From Arion vulgaris (taxonomy: Eukaryota > Mollusca > Gastropoda > Stylommatophora > Arionidae), in NCBI GenBank assembly GCA_020796225.1, contig CM036758.1, forward strand, positions 68,957,274 to 69,021,273: a stretch of 64,000 bases of DNA, read 5' to 3'. Each line of letters begins with the position of its first letter. Positions within the stretch are counted from its first letter, which is position 1. Positions 61,080-64,000 of this stretch are shown here, one piece after another. Position numbers and translations under genes: made by a program. The notes beneath the pieces are model-generated. The model did not search any database. It was not told the DNA's origin and saw nothing but the letters and a program-made list of their open reading frames with translations.

Positions 61080-61735
61080 TGGGCTATCAACGTTAGTATT
61101 CGGATCCAAAATGCTGGAGAATGATAGAACACGATATGTCTAAGCTTTACGCATTCCGATTCCATAAAAATTGTCTGCGAAAGATCTTACGCGTGTTCTG
61201 GCCAAAAACTATCTCTAACCAAGAACTGCTTACACAGTGTCAGCAGGAGAATGTGAAAACCATCATTCAAGGGAGACGATTGAGATAGCTCGGACATGTG
61301 ATACGCATGGTGACTAACTCTGTCACAGAAACTGCACTGAGAAGGACACCAGAGGATAAACAAAAACATGGAAGACCCAAAAACCATCTGGAGGAGAACA
61401 GTAGAACGGGAATTGAAAGAATCTCATGCGCTGTATCACAATGCAGAGAACGGTCAAGGACAGAGAAGAATGACATGATTTTATTGCTGTTCTAAACGCG
61501 ACGGGCGTCACAGGCTGGAAAAAAGAGAGAGAGGACAGGATGGTTTGAAGATCTTAAAAACCACATGTAGAACGGTAGAACGGGAACTGAAAGAATCACA
61601 TGCGCTGTAACAAAATATAGAGGTCGGTCAAAGACAGAGAAGAATGTCATGCTTTTATTGCTGCTCTAAACGCCAAGGGAGTCACAGGCTGGAAAAAAGA
61701 GAGACTGAGATATGACAGGATGACTTGGAAAACAA
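61080..61735 (+). mobile_element. LINE-J 3' end with internal duplication
   Basis: Pieces read GSKMLENDRTRY, NCLRKILRVFWPK-like, QELLTQCQQENVKTIIQGRR, LGHVIRMVTNSVTETALRRT, PEDKQKHGRPKNHLEENSRT. The stretch from GAACGGGAA to TCACAGGCTGGAAAAAAGAG is present twice (61406-61525 and 61572-61700). Confidence 0.65.
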
Positions 61736-61767
61736 TCAGATGAAATGCTATACGGAGATGTACATGG

Positions 61768-61890
61768 ACTCTGGTTGACCACTAACTACTTTAAAAGTAT
61801 ACAAATCGATATCAGTCCAAGACAAGCTATACGGAGATGTACATGGACTCCGGTTGACCACTAACTACTTTAAAAGTATACAAATCGATG
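61768..61890. repeat. ~83-bp direct duplication
   Basis: GCTATACGGAGATGTACATG, GACTC-GGTTGACCACTAAC, TACTTTAAAAGTATACAAAT, CGAT occurs at about 61747-61810 and 61828-61889. ACTTTAAAAGT is palindromic. Confidence 0.85.
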
Positions 61891-61924
61891 TCTGAAAACG
61901 TTTGAAGAAACTTGAAATGCTGAA

Positions 61925-62630
61925 ATGACAGATGAAAATAATCATCTGATAGAAGATAATGCAAGGGGTGATGATGTTGTTGTATATACCGATGGGTCGG
62001 TTCATCGTGGTGAGAAATCCGGCTGGGGTTTCTTGGCTAATGCGCATGGTAGGGTTGTCGCAGAGCGAAGTGGGGCATACAGGACAACTACTTCTAGTAT
62101 GAGGATGGAGGTTGAGGCCGTTACTGCTGCCCTCCATTGGATTTCTGGGACTTCATTTACTGGGGCAGTTGTTGTATCTGACTCTCAGTCGATGCTTCAC
62201 AAGATCCAGAAGGGCAGGTTTCGATATGAGTGAATGTCGTCTATAGAAGTTTCTAACCTCCAACGGCTTACGTGGATATACTGTCCTGGGCATGCGGGTG
62301 TTTACGGTAATGAGAGAGCAGACAGGCTTGCATCAACAGCATCGATTGTTGGGGAGTTGAAGATGGATAAGGGGATATTCTTCGGTCTCTTCGCGACTGT
62401 CTGTTGGATGAGGACACTAAAATCGATGTTGAATCGATCAAGCGATTTAAGCAGTTTGGAGTAACCCGTTGTTCAAGTCGAACTGGATGCCTGAGAGGCA
62501 GAGTGAACGGTGTGTTTAATCAGCGAGCCACATGAACCATCAGAATGTATACTCTTCGATATCTGTTGGGGAGACTGAGCACCTATGGGTCTGCCCGGAG
62601 TGCAATGACGTCAGTTTAGTAACCAATAAC
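61925..62630 (+). mobile_element. LINE-H: RNase H domain and C-terminal tail
   Basis: 61925-62233 reads DDVVVYTDGSVHRGEKSGWG, RMEVEAVTAALHWISG, VVVSDSQSMLHKIQK, then TGA, then LTWIYCPGHAGVYGNERADR. The RNase H catalytic set is visible: D in YTDGS, E in MEVEA, D in SDSQS, H in GHAG and D in ERADR. The TGA at 62231-62233 replaces what is usually Trp (R-EW). After a frameshift near 62400 come [20 protein letters not shown] and GCLRGRVNGVFNQRAT, the same tail as 24985-25292. An RNase H after the RT is typical of I-group LINEs. The RT itself is not in the window. Confidence 0.8.
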
Positions 62631-62639
62631 CAATGAAAA

Positions 62640-63385
62640 TAATCAAACATGGAATGCAATATTTACGACACCAGAAACATACGATAACCACACATTTCCT
62701 TTTCTTTGAAGTGTAATAACATTATTTAATGTAGACAAATCGACGGTAACGTTACGATAATTATATGATAGGAGTAGAATAACGTTGTAGTTCTCAAATG
62801 GACCATAATCAAGCATTTCTCACCATTTATGTATGAAGCTGTGAAAATCATTATTCGTTGTGTTCATTCTGCTTATTGTATGTCAATTTATGTATGCGGG
62901 TTTTACTGTTTCATTCAATCTGCTGGCGCTGCAGATAAACAAATCTTATCATTTTTCCTGTAACGTGTTGTCCATGAGTTTTTGTTGCTAATTTGTTAGG
63001 TTACTCTCATATTGACTTGTAGCTGTGAACAACGTTGTACAAGTGCACGACGGTGCAAATGCATGATTTTCAAAAACGGGGTATTCTTCATTCGGGGCTG
63101 TTCAAGAACGTATTTTGCGTACGTTTTTATCTATCTTCTCTCTCTTTCCCATTATTCAGAGAGGCCATTGACATCGGGCATGGCTAGTTGTACTCTTAAG
63201 ACGAAACCTATATACTTTAAGAGGAAACCCATATACTGTTAGATTGCAGTGCCGATAAAACTAGAAACAGATGTGAACCTGTCCACGCAATTCTTCAATA
63301 AAATTATAGAGACCGTTGTCATTGTCAAGGCACGTAAATGCTTTCTCACATTACCCTCACATTCTCTTTTTATTTCTCTACCTCT
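62640..63385. other. Unassigned region
   Basis: No repeat or exon recognised. A 76-codon frame at 63012-63242 has several cysteines (CSCEQRC) but no splice or family support. Confidence 0.35.
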
Positions 63386-64000
63386 CTCTCTCTGATCTCT
63401 CTCATCACTCGGTATCTCTCACTCTCTCTCATCACTCTGTATCTCTCTCTCATCACTCTGTCTCTCTCTCTCTCTCATCACTCTGTATCTCTGTATCTCT
63501 CTCTCTCTCCAATCACTCTGTATCTCTCTCTCTCTCATCACTCTGTATCTCTTTCACTCTCTCCCATCACTCTGTATCTCTTTCACTCTCTCCCATCACT
63601 CTGTATCTCTTTCATTTCCATCACTGTATCTCTTTCACTTCTCCATCACTCTGTATTTCTCTCCCTCTCTTCATCTCTCTCATCACTCTGTATCTCTTCA
63701 CCTCTCCCATCACTCTGTTCTTATCTCTCCTCATCACTCTGTATCTCTTTCCTCTCTCCATCACTCTGTATTCTCTCTCTCCATCACTCGTATCCTCTCT
63801 CTCCCATCACTCTGTACTCTCTCTCTCACTCTTTCTCTCATCACTCTGTATCTCTCTCTCTCATCACTCTGTATCTCTCTCTCTCATCACTCTGTATCTC
63901 TCTCTCTCTCATCACTCTGTATTTATCTCTCTCTCCTATCACTCTGTATCTCTCTGCTCACTGTCTCTCATCACTCTGTATCATCTCTCTCATCACTCTG
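63386..64000. repeat. CT-rich satellite, ~20-26 bp units, to window end
   Basis: Unit CATCACTCTGTAT then (CT)n of varying length, about 25 copies. It continues past the right edge. The last ~600 bp are almost pure pyrimidine on the plus strand apart from the A/G of CATCACTCTG. Confidence 0.95.

Noticed and set aside
63012..63242. Cysteine-rich small protein
   Set aside because: No homology, no splice signals and no repeat evidence; length is within chance for this base composition.

Overview
The window is eukaryotic, AT-rich and almost saturated with repeats. It has spliced host exons with GT/AG borders, RTE-like LINEs, Penelope, mariner, hAT and piggyBac remnants, tRNA-derived SINEs and many minisatellites. 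No bacterial operon, rRNA, CRISPR array or virus is visible. The repeat mixture and low-complexity style resemble a lophotrochozoan, probably a mollusc and perhaps a heterobranch gastropod such as a sacoglossan slug. That placement is an inference from style, not a proof.

Host genes. (1) The 5' half of DIS3L2, the exoribonuclease that degrades uridylated RNA, lies on the + strand in eight in-phase exons from 24465 to 38091. They encode about 367 residues, up to just after the second N-terminal OB-fold/cold-shock region. The catalytic RNB part is not in the window. (2) A three-exon GPCR gene lies on the - strand (53998 to 45581). It has TM1-4 in exon 1, TM5 plus a very long third intracellular loop in exon 2 and TM6-7 in exon 3. 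The loop contains a 26-residue motif repeated four times. Exon 2 carries two apparent single-base frameshifts at A runs. If DIS3L2 continues beyond the right edge, this GPCR is nested antisense in one of its introns. (3) A lone - strand exon (4671-5164) encodes one membrane segment with flanks like a long-loop GPCR.

Repeats by region. 1-7.0 kb: Penelope 3' end with a hammerhead-like core, LINE 3' ends, a 45-bp satellite and SINEs. 7.5-12.3 kb: a perfect 11 x 32-bp E-box satellite, SINEs, an hAT MITE with 8-bp target duplication and a 51-bp-arm hairpin. 12.3-21.6 kb: LINE graveyard with one LINE nested inside another. 23.4-24.2 kb: a complete TTAA-flanked piggyBac MITE. 24.5-38.1 kb: DIS3L2 with introns full of LINEs, SINEs, mariner, hAT, piggyBac and minisatellites. 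38-54 kb: the antisense GPCR with arrays and LINEs. 54-64 kb: LINE fragments, the best-preserved RTE-like LINE (55.84-58.29 kb), an RNase H domain and a terminal CT-rich satellite.

Repeat family labels are local to this annotation. LINE-A to LINE-E are RTE-like 3' ends, and LINE-F and LINE-K form a second clade. LINE-H has an RNase H domain, and LINE-I and LINE-J are other tails. R1 is a SINE-like repeat with a conserved core and R1b shares that core. R2, R3 and R5 are tRNA-derived SINEs, R4 ends in a (TCAA)n tail and R6 is an unclassified repeat. No autonomous intact element was seen. Family assignments rest on reading motifs and on copy-to-copy comparison inside the window, without database searches.
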